From the NCBI RefSeq assembly GCF_017874475.1, contig NZ_JAGGLO010000001.1, forward strand, positions 620,001 through 684,000: a DNA stretch of 64,000 bases, read 5' to 3'. Both the position numbers and the translations under genes were made by a program. Below, piece after piece: positions 24,892 to 33,546 of the stretch. Position 1 is the first letter of the stretch. Each line of letters begins with the position of its first letter. The notes under the pieces were generated by a model, which did no database searches, was not told where the DNA came from, and saw only the letters and a program-made list of their open reading frames with translations. The DNA comes from Anaerococcus degeneri. Lineage in GTDB: Bacteria > Bacillota > Clostridia > Tissierellales > Peptoniphilaceae.

Positions 24892-26421
24892 TCAACCCAC
24901 ACCCATTATAAATTTCATTCTTTCATAGATAAGGTAAGGATAAGTGACTTTTTGAACTAGCTTATCCCAATCAAGGATTTTTTCAGCATTAGTGACTCCT
25001 TCTGGAAGAATCAAAGACCCGTCCTTTAAGCTAATTGAAGGCGAAAATTCTAAGACATCGTCCCTATACCTTATAGTAATTTTCCCGTTTGGGCCAATAT
25101 CGCTTATATTTTGACAAATAAAAGTTGTTCCGCTACAAGCATTATTATCCAAGTATGGATTTTCAATCTCTTTCAACTTGTCATCTTCTGTGATTTCTAA
25201 TTCTTTAAGAGATACACTAGCATTTTTGTACTTTGGAATCACTAAATAACATTCTTGGCCATTTAGATATGGCATATCTCCACCTTCACTTTGTTTAATA
25301 GCAACCAACATATTAGGCTCTTCAAAATCATAAGTAAAGGCATCTAAGTAAGCTTGTAATTTTCCTAGACTATCTTTTAGACTTTGATCATCATATGCTC
25401 CGCCAAGATAAATTATAAAGGCCTTGTTATTTTCATCATTAGGGTCAATTCCTAAATCTCTTGCTATCCTCAAATATTGATCAGAAATTGGATTATCATC
25501 AAATTTATCTTTCCTTAGTTTTAAAATTAGTGGAGCCCGTCTCCTGTCCGCACTTTCATAATTGGCGAAAACAAAGTTTGGAATCCCCACTTCGTCTATA
25601 AAAATTTGGTGATTTTTAGAATCGTAATTATCCCAAAGGTCATTAAGGATAAGGCCTGTTAAATTGCTAGGATTGCTTGTATAAGATAAATCTGTAACAT
25701 CCCTACAATAAATTTTTGTAAACAAGTCTCGGTCTTCCCTTAAACTATTTTCGATTATCCCTAGAATTTCATCCCTATCCACACCAAAGTTTTCCATAAG
25801 CTTATCATCATCTATAAAGTTTCCATCAGGAAGGGAAAAGTTATATACATAATAATTTGTAAATCCACCATTCCAAATATCGTAATTTTCAATCATCACG
25901 CTTAGGATTTTCTCATCTTGATAAACAGAAAAAAATGCACAGATGCCAGTATCAGAGCCTTCCATATTATCCTTATTATTTTCATATGTATTTTTTATAT
26001 ACTTAACCAGGTCATCAATCTCATCATTAGCTGTCTTAGCATCAGGAGAATCCAAAAGAATCCTAGGCACGTGGATTCCAAATCCATAGCTTTTTGCAGA
26101 ATCTATATATTTCTCATCAAATAAGTCATTCCATACCTCCCTGTCCTCAACAAAGGAAGACAAAGACCCAATCTTAGCTCCTTCAACAGGTTTTAAACTT
26201 TTAGAAAGCTTTGAATTTTCCCTATTAGAATCGTCAGAAACAGTTTTTTCCTTATTGATATTCTCCTTAACAACATTTTCTTTAACTGCTTTTTCTTTGA
26301 CAGAATTTTCATGGCCTACATTTTCTTTCTCAAGATCAGGAGAATTTTGTTCACCTTTGCAGCCAGCAAGAAAAACTACCGTAATAAATAAAATAACTAA
26401 AGATTTAAAATATTTTTTCAT
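24892..26421 (-). CDS. Lipoprotein with RsiV-like C-terminal region
   Basis: A 509-residue secreted lipoprotein. The signal peptide ends in the lipobox FLAGC. A low-complexity linker of KEN/KEK repeats (about residues 30-62) follows. The next domain (GICAFFSVYQDEKILSVMIE, then YYVYNFSLPDG) resembles the DUF4163/DUF3298 ectodomain of RsiV and PdaC, which bind lysozyme or peptidoglycan. The rest is unassigned. I chose the ATG at 26421 after GGAGGAT because a 24-base longer start would bury the signal peptide. It lies 51 bases before the J-like protein gene on the same strand. Confidence 0.72.
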   Translation of the reverse strand: MKKYFKSLVILFITVVFLAGCKGEQNSPDLEKENVGHENSVKEKAVKENVVKENINKEKTVSDDSNRENSKLSKSLKPVEGAKIGSLSSFVEDREVWNDLFDEKYIDSAKSYGFGIHVPRILLDSPDAKTANDEIDDLVKYIKNTYENNKDNMEGSDTGICAFFSVYQDEKILSVMIENYDIWNGGFTNYYVYNFSLPDGNFIDDDKLMENFGVDRDEILGIIENSLREDRDLFTKIYCRDVTDLSYTSNPSNLTGLILNDLWDNYDSKNHQIFIDEVGIPNFVFANYESADRRRAPLILKLRKDKFDDNPISDQYLRIARDLGIDPNDENNKAFIIYLGGAYDDQSLKDSLGKLQAYLDAFTYDFEEPNMLVAIKQSEGGDMPYLNGQECYLVIPKYKNASVSLKELEITEDDKLKEIENPYLDNNACSGTTFICQNISDIGPNGKITIRYRDDVLEFSPSISLKDGSLILPEGVTNAEKILDWDKLVQKVTYPYLIYERMKFIMGVG

Positions 26422-27021
26422 AAGATCCTCCAGATAAGAAATCAACTAGCTTTAAATATATAATATTTTATTAAAAATTCCCCAGAAAAACAATTTCCTT
26501 AAATAATTTATACCCATTTCAAGATAAATAAGAATAAAAAAATAAGACTTTTAAGATAAATTCAAACCTAAAAATCTTATTAAATATTTATTTTATCTTC
26601 TAAATATATGAAAACACTTCTATATAAAAAGAGTAATCACTAAGTTCTCCAAGAAAATCAATATTTATCCTATACTATGACCCATAAACTAGAAACTTAA
26701 CCATAACTATCTATCTAAAACTATTTGATTTTACAGCTCATAATTTATTGAAACAAGTTATCATTCCAAACTAATTTTACCAAATTAGTTAGAACTGCAA
26801 TTCGTTCAGCAATCTCATACTTACCAAATGAGGCATACGATTTAAATCCAAGATTGTTATCTGCAATGAATTTCATAAATTTAGGATTGTTTTGATATGC
26901 CAAATCACCAAGGGATTCACAATAGATATTTATTAAATTTAAGTCCTATTTTTGATTTATAATCTGATTTCTCTTATTTGCTGAATTATTCCAACTGAAA
27001 AATCATCATTCTTTTTCTAAT
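26422..27021. other. 600-base intergenic region with no intact gene
   Basis: AT-rich sequence between the lipoprotein gene and a recombinase-like remnant. It holds an inverted repeat of AATAAGA/TCTTATT type near 26540-26585 and the coding remnant described at 26745-26945. I see no RNA gene, IS element or array. Confidence 0.5.
26745..26945 (-). pseudogene. C-terminal remnant of an unidentified gene
   Basis: An open stretch of about 66 codons ends in TAA and reads like real protein (SLGDLAYQNNPKFMKFIADN, then ASFGKYEIAERIAVLTNL). It is blocked upstream by a TAG and has no start with a ribosome-binding site. I cannot name the family. It probably marks the end of a gene lost by deletion. Confidence 0.4.
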
Positions 27022-27410
27022 CTAACAACGCTTTCCACATGCCTTGTCTTTTGGGGAACATAATTTTTTATCCTCGTCATTCTTGTAGGAGCACAATTTA
27101 TTAATATCATTATCTTTAGCATTTTTTCTTTTATCTTTGAAATTATTAGAATTTTGACTATCTTTAACTCCTTTTTTGAAATAGAATGTCAGGTCATATG
27201 GATGGACTGTTCCGTCTTTGTCAATTCTGCCCACCACGACTTTATCAACTATCATTCAAAAACATCTACTGTATACTTCTTTAATATGTCGACCTTACTC
27301 TTTAGCTCTTTTTAATATTTTTCGCACTTGATTTCATATCCATTTTTTTCTAAATATTTTAGCATTTGTAAGGCTATATCTTTCTTTTCTTCGATAATCA
27401 ATTTTTTATT
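27022..27410 (-). pseudogene. Degraded serine-recombinase-like C-terminus
   Basis: The 77-codon piece 27022-27255 starts MIVDKVVVGRIDKDGTVHPY and continues DLTFYFKKG, then a Lys/Asp/Cys-rich tail. This resembles the terminal beta-strand segment of some large serine recombinases, in which a VDKVIVG strand is followed by a PYKLTF strand. Upstream, in shifted frames with a stop between them, lie ALQMLKYLEKNGYEIKCEKY and KELKSKVDILKKYTVDVFE, which fit the preceding helix. Together they suggest a decayed recombinase. This is by-eye similarity only. Confidence 0.35.
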
Positions 27411-27498
27411 TACTTACTAATTTAAAGTTAATAATTACGATAATACCCTTATCAAAGAATTTTTTAATAAAAACACCTATTAACTTGATAGAAAATTA

Positions 27499-27936
27499 CT
27501 AAAATTTATGGTAAAAACATGCAGAATCTTCCAAATCCCAAGCACCTTGTTTTGCATAAAAATTATAGGCTTGAGAGTTTTTTAAAGTAGTAAAAAATGC
27601 ACCACTTATACCTCTTTGCTGCAATTGTTTTATACTGGTTTGGTAAAGTTCTTTTGCCAGACCAGTCCCCCTATATTCTTCAGAAATAAAAAACTCATCG
27701 ATATAAAATGTTAATTCAGTGGCATATCTTCTTATATGACCAATTAATGCACCAATTATTTTATCTCCATCGATAATTACATTGCCAAAAAATTTAGGAA
27801 AATCTGAAATATCAGTTAAAGATTCGAGGGCTGTTTCTACTGTCCGTTTATTATTCCAAGGTGGGGCATTATAGACATCTACCATTAATTTTGCTAATTC
27901 TTCTAAATCTGATTTTGATATTTTTCTAATTTCCAA
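27499..27936 (-). CDS. GNAT family N-acetyltransferase
   Basis: A 145-residue Gcn5-related acetyltransferase. The acetyl-CoA pyrophosphate loop is EEYRGTGLAKELY (about 93-105), preceded by the strand TFYIDEFFIS and followed by GISGAFFTT and NFYAKQGAW, the usual C-terminal beta-strand and Tyr. The first helix contains DVYNAPPWNNK, seen in several GNATs of anaerobes. The acceptor substrate is unknown. The gene is alone, with about 115 bases of spacer before the next gene upstream. Confidence 0.9.
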   Translation of the reverse strand: MEIRKISKSDLEELAKLMVDVYNAPPWNNKRTVETALESLTDISDFPKFFGNVIIDGDKIIGALIGHIRRYATELTFYIDEFFISEEYRGTGLAKELYQTSIKQLQQRGISGAFFTTLKNSQAYNFYAKQGAWDLEDSACFYHKF

Positions 27937-28053
27937 ATTTCTCTCCTCGTAATTTTTTGCTTAAATTTATTTTGCTTATTATCGTGTATCAGTCACATTT
28001 TTTAAAGGGATATTTCTCGTACTTCTTTTGTGTTACAACTTTCAAATTTTATT

Positions 28054-28560
28054 TTATAATCCAAGTAGTAGCACGTTCCACGCTTCTACTATGGATACGA
28101 TTGGAATTAGTAAAAATGGCCACAAGATAAAATGTTCCTTAATGGCCAAATGTTTCATCCAATTTCCAAATTCGTAGTCCTCATGTCCTTCTGTGCCTGG
28201 TATGACTATCCTATCCTTGTACTTTCCTTGAAACAAAAGTACATCCAATAAAAAGAAATCTCCCAAGTTTAATATTATCCACTGAATATAGCTCATCCAG
28301 AAAAGATCTCTAAGCTCTCTTATTCCAGTATGTAAAAGAGAGGTCACTCCATATATAAATACGATTCCTGAAATTATAATCGTAAGTATTGCATTTATTC
28401 TTTTTTCTTCTTTCGTCATCTTTTCTGGAGCAGAATTTTGTATTTCTTTTGGATAGGAATCGAAGAAAAATCTCGGGTTAATCAGTACAAAAGCTGCCAC
28501 TGCACCGTTAAAGATAGCAGCCATTGCAATTCCATCTAATATTGCTCGTGTTATATCCAT
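28054..28560 (-). CDS. Membrane protein, unknown function
   Basis: A 168-residue protein with four predicted helices (about 10-30, 55-75, 90-110 and 140-165). Between helices 3 and 4 is a loop, GTEGHEDYEFGNWMKHLAIK, with His and acidic residues on one side of the membrane. I do not recognise a family. It follows the alpha/beta hydrolase gene by ten bases, so they share a transcript. Confidence 0.7.
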   Translation of the reverse strand: MDITRAILDGIAMAAIFNGAVAAFVLINPRFFFDSYPKEIQNSAPEKMTKEEKRINAILTIIISGIVFIYGVTSLLHTGIRELRDLFWMSYIQWIILNLGDFFLLDVLLFQGKYKDRIVIPGTEGHEDYEFGNWMKHLAIKEHFILWPFLLIPIVSIVEAWNVLLLGL

Positions 28561-28570
28561 AATATTCTCC

Positions 28571-29317
28571 TTATTTGTTTCCCAAAAAGACTTTTAGCTT
28601 CTCAGCGTATTCCTTTGAATGTTCGTGGAGAAATTGTCCATGGCCCATTCCTTCAAACACCTCTGTCTTCATTTGCGGAAGATAATCTCTTAATATTTTT
28701 TCACTTTTCGCAGGGATAGGCTCTTCACTTCCTCGCCAAAACATTACTGGATTTGAAAAGTCGGTTAAATTTTTTGGAACTTTGTAATGATAGATAAACT
28801 TGCAGACATTTTTAATAGTATTTTTTGAAATTTGCGGATACATCATTTCTATTACGCTTAGATTATCCTTGCCCATAATTTTATCTAATAAAAATTTAGG
28901 TATCGGCTTTTTATTTTTGATTCTACTTGTACCAATGATAAAAGCACAGGTAAATGGCCTTGCCTTCAAACCCAACTCGGCAGTAATCGCCGCATCTAAA
29001 AGGACTTTCGAAGCAGAAATATTTCCTATTGCAATTAGTTCAACCGCAATGGTTGCTCCCATAGAAAATCCACATAATCCATAGACGCTCCCGCCCATTT
29101 GATTTAATATGTAACTTTCTATGGAATCTATGGTTTCTTCCATTGAAGTTAAATCTTTTGGATTACTTCCATAATGTCCGTCCAATTCACAGAAAATTAC
29201 AAAATAATCTTGCAAATAAGGCAGAAGAGGTTTGAAACATAGGTCTGCAGTTGAGGCAAGCCCGTGAATAAATAATATTGACTTATTATTTCTATTTCCG
29301 TAGCTAATAAATTTCAT
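28571..29317 (-). CDS. Alpha/beta hydrolase
   Basis: A 248-residue alpha/beta-hydrolase-fold enzyme. The oxyanion strand is SILFIHGLAST, the nucleophile elbow GFSMGATIAVE, and the catalytic His lies in GMGHGQFLHEH. The lid region is short and has no signature that sets the substrate. Esterase, lipase-like or peptidase activity is possible. It is co-transcribed with the membrane protein that follows. Confidence 0.85.
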   Translation of the reverse strand: MKFISYGNRNNKSILFIHGLASTADLCFKPLLPYLQDYFVIFCELDGHYGSNPKDLTSMEETIDSIESYILNQMGGSVYGLCGFSMGATIAVELIAIGNISASKVLLDAAITAELGLKARPFTCAFIIGTSRIKNKKPIPKFLLDKIMGKDNLSVIEMMYPQISKNTIKNVCKFIYHYKVPKNLTDFSNPVMFWRGSEEPIPAKSEKILRDYLPQMKTEVFEGMGHGQFLHEHSKEYAEKLKVFLGNK

Positions 29318-29387
29318 TTAATTCCTCATTATTTAAATTTTTCTCAAAAGCAAGTAAAAATATCCTCTCTAATAATAAAATTATCTA

Positions 29388-29972
29388 TTACTCTTTATCT
29401 CCCAAGATAAGGAAATCACAATAATCTCCTCCCTTGGCGATAGTTTCTTTTCTGTGTAAAACTCCATGTTGAAGGCTTATCATCACGTCGTCAAGCTCGC
29501 AGAAAAGTGGCATCAATTCATCTACCCCCAGCTTCTTTGTGTAAGCACAGATAGGGCAACGAGTAATTCTATAATAACAAGCACCCTCATAAGGTTCTCC
29601 CTCAAAATCAACTTTAAATGACGTTGGATAGAGATTTTCTTTTTCCTCTGTATACCACTTGTAATACTTAAGAATATTTTTCTTATTGGCTTTTTTCCCC
29701 CTCTCGGTATTGAGATTTACCAAAGAAAAAAACCATTTGACAGAATAAAGAGAGCGACGCATCATTTCCTGGATGGTCTCCGGCGGAATATTTTTCTCAC
29801 TTGCTATATATGGAGCAACAAAGACAAGAGCGAACATCTCATTGTATGCCATGGGATTGTCATTGCCGATATCATCTGCCTCTTCTATTAGTTTTCGATA
29901 AATTTTTTTGCTCTTTTTAATAATTTCTGAAGCATATGCTTTATCATACTTCTCTATAAGAACTTTTTTCAT
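29388..29972 (-). CDS. L-2-amino-thiazoline-4-carboxylic acid (ATC) hydrolase family protein
   Basis: A 194-residue protein resembling the ATC hydrolase family (ATC hydrolase opens a thiazoline ring on the way to L-cysteine). The C-terminal half is typical: YYRITRCPICAYTKKLG, then MPLFCELDDVMI, and a final GGDYCDF. Conserved cysteines sit in each of these blocks. I use the ATG at 29972 with GAGG upstream; an ATG 42 bases earlier lacks a good site. Several members are of unknown substrate, so ring-opening activity here is only inferred. It lies downstream of a methyltransferase in a Fur-linked gene group. Confidence 0.72.
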   Translation of the reverse strand: MKKVLIEKYDKAYASEIIKKSKKIYRKLIEEADDIGNDNPMAYNEMFALVFVAPYIASEKNIPPETIQEMMRRSLYSVKWFFSLVNLNTERGKKANKKNILKYYKWYTEEKENLYPTSFKVDFEGEPYEGACYYRITRCPICAYTKKLGVDELMPLFCELDDVMISLQHGVLHRKETIAKGGDYCDFLILGDKE

Positions 29973-30067
29973 TGGTCCTCTAAATAAATAGAAACAAAAA
30001 CCTTTGTATTTCATTTTGCATACCCCATCAGCTTTCCAAATTTTGTTTTAGTAATTTATTTACAAAT

Positions 30068-30895
30068 TTATTTTCTCCCAATAAGAAGAACTGAGCCAGA
30101 AAGTCCAAGGAATAAAGATTCTTTGTGGCCCATAAAAAGACCATTTGTTGTATCAATTAATTGCACATCTTCGTATCCATTTTGTTTAAGCTTTTCGATA
30201 AATTTATTCATATCTCCATATCTTGACTTACTCATCAAGTCATGGATAACAAAAACTCCACCTTTTTTAAGAACACGCAAAGTTTCCAATAGTAGTTTCT
30301 GCTTATTATGTCCCATTATATTGTGATAAACGTAGTTGCTTGTCACCACATCGAAGCTTTCATCTTCAAATGGAAGTTTGACTGCATTTCCCTCTTCAAA
30401 TCTCACGTTGGAAACACCTTCAGCCTTTGCATTTTCTTGACAAATCTTTTTAGAAAACTCCCCTTTATATGAACCGCTCCAAATATCACAGCCAACCATG
30501 GTCGCTTTTGGATTTCTTTTTGCACAATCTATAGTAAGTGCACCGCTACCACATCCTACATCTAAGCCCACGCCACCATCTGGGATCTTTACATAGTCGG
30601 CAGTCCCATCTATTATGACTTTAGCAAGCTTCCTCTTACCCTTATAATCAAAGGTTCGATACATAAAGGAAAGCATAATTGAAAAAAAAAGAAGTATTAA
30701 GACTCCAATTCCTAAAATAATTCCACAGATAATCCTAAGTCTTCCACTGAAAACAAGGTCTGTCCCTGCGAAAATTATAAAGAGAATAAAAGTAATTATA
30801 GTCCCTCCGATTAAATTTCTAATTAAACTTGCAGGAACCCAGTTTCTATAATCAGGTTCTGTTTTCTTGTTATCAATAAAATTTGAATGTTTCAT
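30068..30895 (-). CDS. Membrane-anchored class I SAM-dependent methyltransferase
   Basis: A 275-residue protein with two N-terminal membrane helices (about 25-45 and 52-75) and a class I methyltransferase domain. The SAM-binding motif is VGLDVGCGSGALTID, followed by the acidic GCDIWSG, and then DVVTSNYVYHN and KGGVFVIHDLM as motifs II and III. The membrane anchor suggests a lipid or hydrophobic acceptor. The ATG follows a GGAGG site. It lies 85 bases after a membrane protein whose promoter has a Fur-type box and probably belongs to that transcript. Confidence 0.85.
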   Translation of the reverse strand: MKHSNFIDNKKTEPDYRNWVPASLIRNLIGGTIITFILFIIFAGTDLVFSGRLRIICGIILGIGVLILLFFSIMLSFMYRTFDYKGKRKLAKVIIDGTADYVKIPDGGVGLDVGCGSGALTIDCAKRNPKATMVGCDIWSGSYKGEFSKKICQENAKAEGVSNVRFEEGNAVKLPFEDESFDVVTSNYVYHNIMGHNKQKLLLETLRVLKKGGVFVIHDLMSKSRYGDMNKFIEKLKQNGYEDVQLIDTTNGLFMGHKESLFLGLSGSVLLIGRK

Positions 30896-30980
30896 AAAAA
30901 AATCCTCCTTTAAATAATAAATTTTATAAAATTCCCCTTTATTAACTAAAATAATAATTTTAATCTCTTGCTTTATAATC

Positions 30981-31619
30981 TTATAAATTCATATTAGTAT
31001 AGTTTATCAATAAAGATAAGTAGTAAATAAAATATATTAAGTTAAACCAACCTCCGCGAATAATCATGTGGAGTCCCTTTGGCAATTTCCCAGCAATTGG
31101 AGTCAAAATTATAAGAAATATTGGTGTAAATAGGGCTTGCCAACTTGGAAAGGCTGTAAATCCTAATAAAATTATCACTGCTATTGCTATATTTCCTAGA
31201 GCCATAATTCCAAAAACTATTTTTGCTTGAAATTTTAAAAATTTTAAAAATTCATCAAAGGCTCCTTTGTTTTCGTGCCTTGATAAAAGTCCTAAGTAGG
31301 CACATTGAATATGATAAGTGCCTCCTAGTATCATGCCAAGAACATTTATTAAAAATACAAACCATCCAATAGTTAAATACTTTTCTTGAGTAGCTAAAAC
31401 AATATGATAAAAGCCAATACAATATATAAAGGCACATATTGGACCTAAAAGACCGCCAATGTATAATCTTTTTATGCTAACATTTTTCATTATGCCGACA
31501 ATACTATTTATAGTATCCTTGCTATCATAATCATCAGGGTCATAATATAAGGTCATATCTCCCAAAAACATCAGAAATGATCCCAAAAGACCTATTAATA
31601 TACTTTTGTATAAAGTCAT
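30981..31619 (-). CDS. Polytopic membrane protein, DUF6796-like
   Basis: A 212-residue protein with six or seven membrane helices. The motifs LGSFLMFLGDMTLYYDP and GGTYHIQCAYLG are those I associate with the DUF6796 membrane family of Firmicutes; function unknown. The first gene after a Fur-boxed promoter, it is followed by a methyltransferase. The start has AAGGAGGTG upstream. Confidence 0.6.
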   Translation of the reverse strand: MTLYKSILIGLLGSFLMFLGDMTLYYDPDDYDSKDTINSIVGIMKNVSIKRLYIGGLLGPICAFIYCIGFYHIVLATQEKYLTIGWFVFLINVLGMILGGTYHIQCAYLGLLSRHENKGAFDEFLKFLKFQAKIVFGIMALGNIAIAVIILLGFTAFPSWQALFTPIFLIILTPIAGKLPKGLHMIIRGGWFNLIYFIYYLSLLINYTNMNL

Positions 31620-31644
31620 AATTAAACACCTCCTTGCACTTAAT

Positions 31645-31694
31645 TGATACTAATTATCAACTCAATTATAGCATATAAAACAGTTTCCTTTCAA
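31645..31694 (-). promoter_or_regulatory. Promoter overlapped by a Fur-type box
   Basis: The minus strand carries TTGAAA (31689-31694), an 18-base spacer and TATAAT (31665-31670). Just downstream, TGATACTAATTATCA (31645-31659) is a 7-1-7 palindrome with 13 of 14 arm bases matching the Fur consensus, covering the start site. Iron repression of the downstream membrane protein/methyltransferase group is the simplest reading. Confidence 0.65.
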
Positions 31695-31719
31695 TCATAC
31701 GATTTGCTGCGCTAAACTA

Positions 31720-31751
31720 AGCAAGAAAACAAAGGCAGTCCGAAGACCGCC
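31720..31751 (-). terminator. Strong terminator with UUCG tetraloop
   Basis: On the minus strand GGCGGTC-TTCG-GACTGCC forms a stable hairpin followed by a T-rich run. It lies just beyond the ECF ATPase fragment and probably ended the lost operon. Confidence 0.7.
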
Positions 31752-31866
31752 GATATTTTTATCATATTGAAATAATCCATACCACTTGTAGGTTCGTCGA
31801 AATAGACAAACGGAGAATCCTTGCACATAACAGATACTATTGCAAGTCTTTGCTTCTGTCCTCCTA
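31740..31866 (-). pseudogene. Fragment of an ECF/cobalt-type ABC ATPase
   Basis: Only the signature-to-Walker B part survives: LGGQKQRLAIVSVMCKDSP and FVYFDEPTSGMD. It resembles the second ATPase half of the intact ECF ATPase at 41254-42717 (LSGGQKQRVAIAS, ILDEPTSGLD). It begins exactly where the truncated exporter fragment ends, so a deletion has joined the two. Confidence 0.75.
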
Positions 31867-32484
31867 ATAAATAAATTCTTCTGCCATTTTTGTTTTTTCT
31901 ATTAAATTCTTGTAAACTTTTGATTTTTGTAAAAGCTCTTCATGTTTGCCTTCGATTTCTACTTTTCCGTTTTCTAGAACTACTATCTTGTCAGCATTTT
32001 CTATGGATTTCATTCTGTGTGAAATGATTACAACTGTTTTATCTTTAATTAAATTATTTAAAGACTCTTGAATTTTTTTCTCGTTATCAACGTCAAGACT
32101 TGCCGCTATCTCGTCTAATATTAGCATCGGTGCATCTTTTAAGAATGCTCTGGCTATTGATAATCTCTGTCTTTCTCCCCCTGATAACTCAGCGCCGTTC
32201 TCACCAATAACCGTATCGAAACCCTTGTCCATTTTTTCTATAAAGTCTGTACAATTGGCAAGCTCTGCCGCTCTTTTAACTTCTTCATCGCTTGCATCTT
32301 GCTTACCGAGTCTGATGTTTTCCATAACGCTTTGATTAAAGAGAACTACATCTTGGAAAACTATTGAGACCTTATCAAAAAGAGACTCTGTTGATATTCC
32401 TTTTATATCTTTGCCGTCGATTAGGATTTGTCCCTTGTCATAATCATAAAGTCTTGATATAAGTTTCAAGATGGTTGTTTTACC
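31864..32484 (-). pseudogene. C-terminal fragment of an ABC exporter, cut inside Walker A
   Basis: About 206 codons of a nucleotide-binding domain are present: GKTTILKLISRLYDYD, the Q-loop VFQDVVLF, the signature LSGGERQRLSIAR, Walker B MLILDEIAAS (usually DEATS/A, here changed to DEIAA) and the H-loop ISHR. The open frame begins in the middle of the Walker A motif: the GPSGAG part and the entire membrane domain are missing, replaced by unrelated DNA from 32485 on. The closest relatives in the window are the two intact exporter genes at 44-47.6 kb. Confidence 0.85.
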
Positions 32485-32506
32485 CTACAATGTCAAGCAA
32501 TTGTTA

Positions 32507-32538
32507 CATAAAATTAGACGATATTTCTATCGCCTAAT
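32507..32538 (-). terminator. Terminator after the KilA-N gene
   Basis: ATTAGRCGATA-type arms (32513-32538, one G-U pair) with a GAAA loop are followed by TTTTAT on the minus strand. Confidence 0.6.
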
Positions 32539-32553
32539 TTATATACAAAACTT

Positions 32554-33357
32554 TTATTTTAACTTTTTTATACGTTCACTTTCTGTTAGAATCCTCATTT
32601 GTTCAATAGCAATTGCATTTAATTTTTCTATCCTTTCGGTTGCATCCATTCCCTCATTTATAAAAACAGCATTTAAGTTCTCAAGATTTGATAAACACAC
32701 TAATTGTGATATATCAGCATAGTCTCTCATATTTCCTTTTAACTCCGGATTACTTTCACGCCATTCTTTTGCTGTCATTCCAAACAAAGCTACATTTAAT
32801 ATATCTGCTTCACTTGCATAGATATAGTTTATTCTTTCCTTTGATAATTTCTCAGGGACAAGTTTATTCTTAATTGCATCTGTATGAATTTTGTAATTTA
32901 TCTTAGCTAAATTCCTCTTGATATCCCAACCTAATTGTTTTTGTTCTTCTTCTTTTAAGCGCTCAAACTCTTTAATAAGATAGAGCTTAAAATAAGGTGA
33001 TACCCACGATGCAAATTCAAAAGCTATGTCTTTATGTGCATATGTTCCACCATATCTTCCTGCTTTGGCAACAATTCCGATAGAATTCGTCTTATTGACC
33101 CATTGTTTAACCGATAAAATAAAACGATTAAAACCTGCTTCATTTTTAATTCCCTCGAATTCGGTGGAATTAAAATTCGCATTATACATTTCTTCCCATA
33201 TTCCTAAAAATTCAATTGTATTTTTATTCCTTAGCCATTTTTCTATTAGTGTCACACCATTTTCAACATTTCTAACCATGTCGGTTAAAGAAATATAATC
33301 TCTATTATCTATGGCAATAATGCTAATTTCTGATCCTTCCACATTTATTTTAGACAC
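32554..33357 (-). CDS. KilA-N domain protein
   Basis: A 267-residue protein with an N-terminal KilA-N DNA-binding domain (about 1-115). ISLTDMVR, the IEKWLRNKNTIEFLGIWE segment and AGRYGGTYAHKDIAFEFASW are typical. The C-terminal half is helical and family-specific (MTAKEWRESNPELKG, RDYADISQLVCLSNLENLN). KilA-N proteins are common in phages and mobile elements as regulators or antirepressors. I chose the GTG at 33357 with GAGGTGA six bases upstream. It sits between a truncated exporter and three recombinase genes, consistent with mobile DNA. Confidence 0.85.
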   Translation of the reverse strand: MSKINVEGSEISIIAIDNRDYISLTDMVRNVENGVTLIEKWLRNKNTIEFLGIWEEMYNANFNSTEFEGIKNEAGFNRFILSVKQWVNKTNSIGIVAKAGRYGGTYAHKDIAFEFASWVSPYFKLYLIKEFERLKEEEQKQLGWDIKRNLAKINYKIHTDAIKNKLVPEKLSKERINYIYASEADILNVALFGMTAKEWRESNPELKGNMRDYADISQLVCLSNLENLNAVFINEGMDATERIEKLNAIAIEQMRILTESERIKKLK

Positions 33358-33434
33358 AAAAATCACCTCACAATATCTCATTTTAACTATAATTATATCA
33401 TTTTTTTGTTTGTTCCTAAATATTTACCCTATCA

Positions 33435-33527
33435 ACTCATAGTAAACAGCACTATTTATTTCTGCAAATTTTCTCGCCATTATTTACATTTTGGCATATT
33501 AAAATTAAAGCTGGCGAGATTATGAGT
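33435..33527. repeat. Nested inverted repeat beside the recombinase genes
   Basis: TCTCGCCA (33472-33479) pairs with TGGCGAGA (33512-33519), and further out ACTCATA (33435-33441) pairs with TATGAGT (33521-33527). No T-run follows on the minus strand, so it is not a typical terminator. Its place just past the last recombinase gene makes an attachment-site or recombinase-binding role conceivable. Confidence 0.45.
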
Positions 33528-33546
33528 TACTTTTAATGCTATTCAT

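Noticed and set aside
26230-26330. Short direct repeats suggesting a CRISPR-like array
   Set aside because: They encode the Lys-Glu-Asn linker repeats of the lipoprotein, with no constant repeat-spacer pattern and no cas genes.
33435-33527. Terminator for the recombinase operon
   Set aside because: The stem has a very long loop and no T-run on the relevant strand, so I list it only as an inverted repeat.
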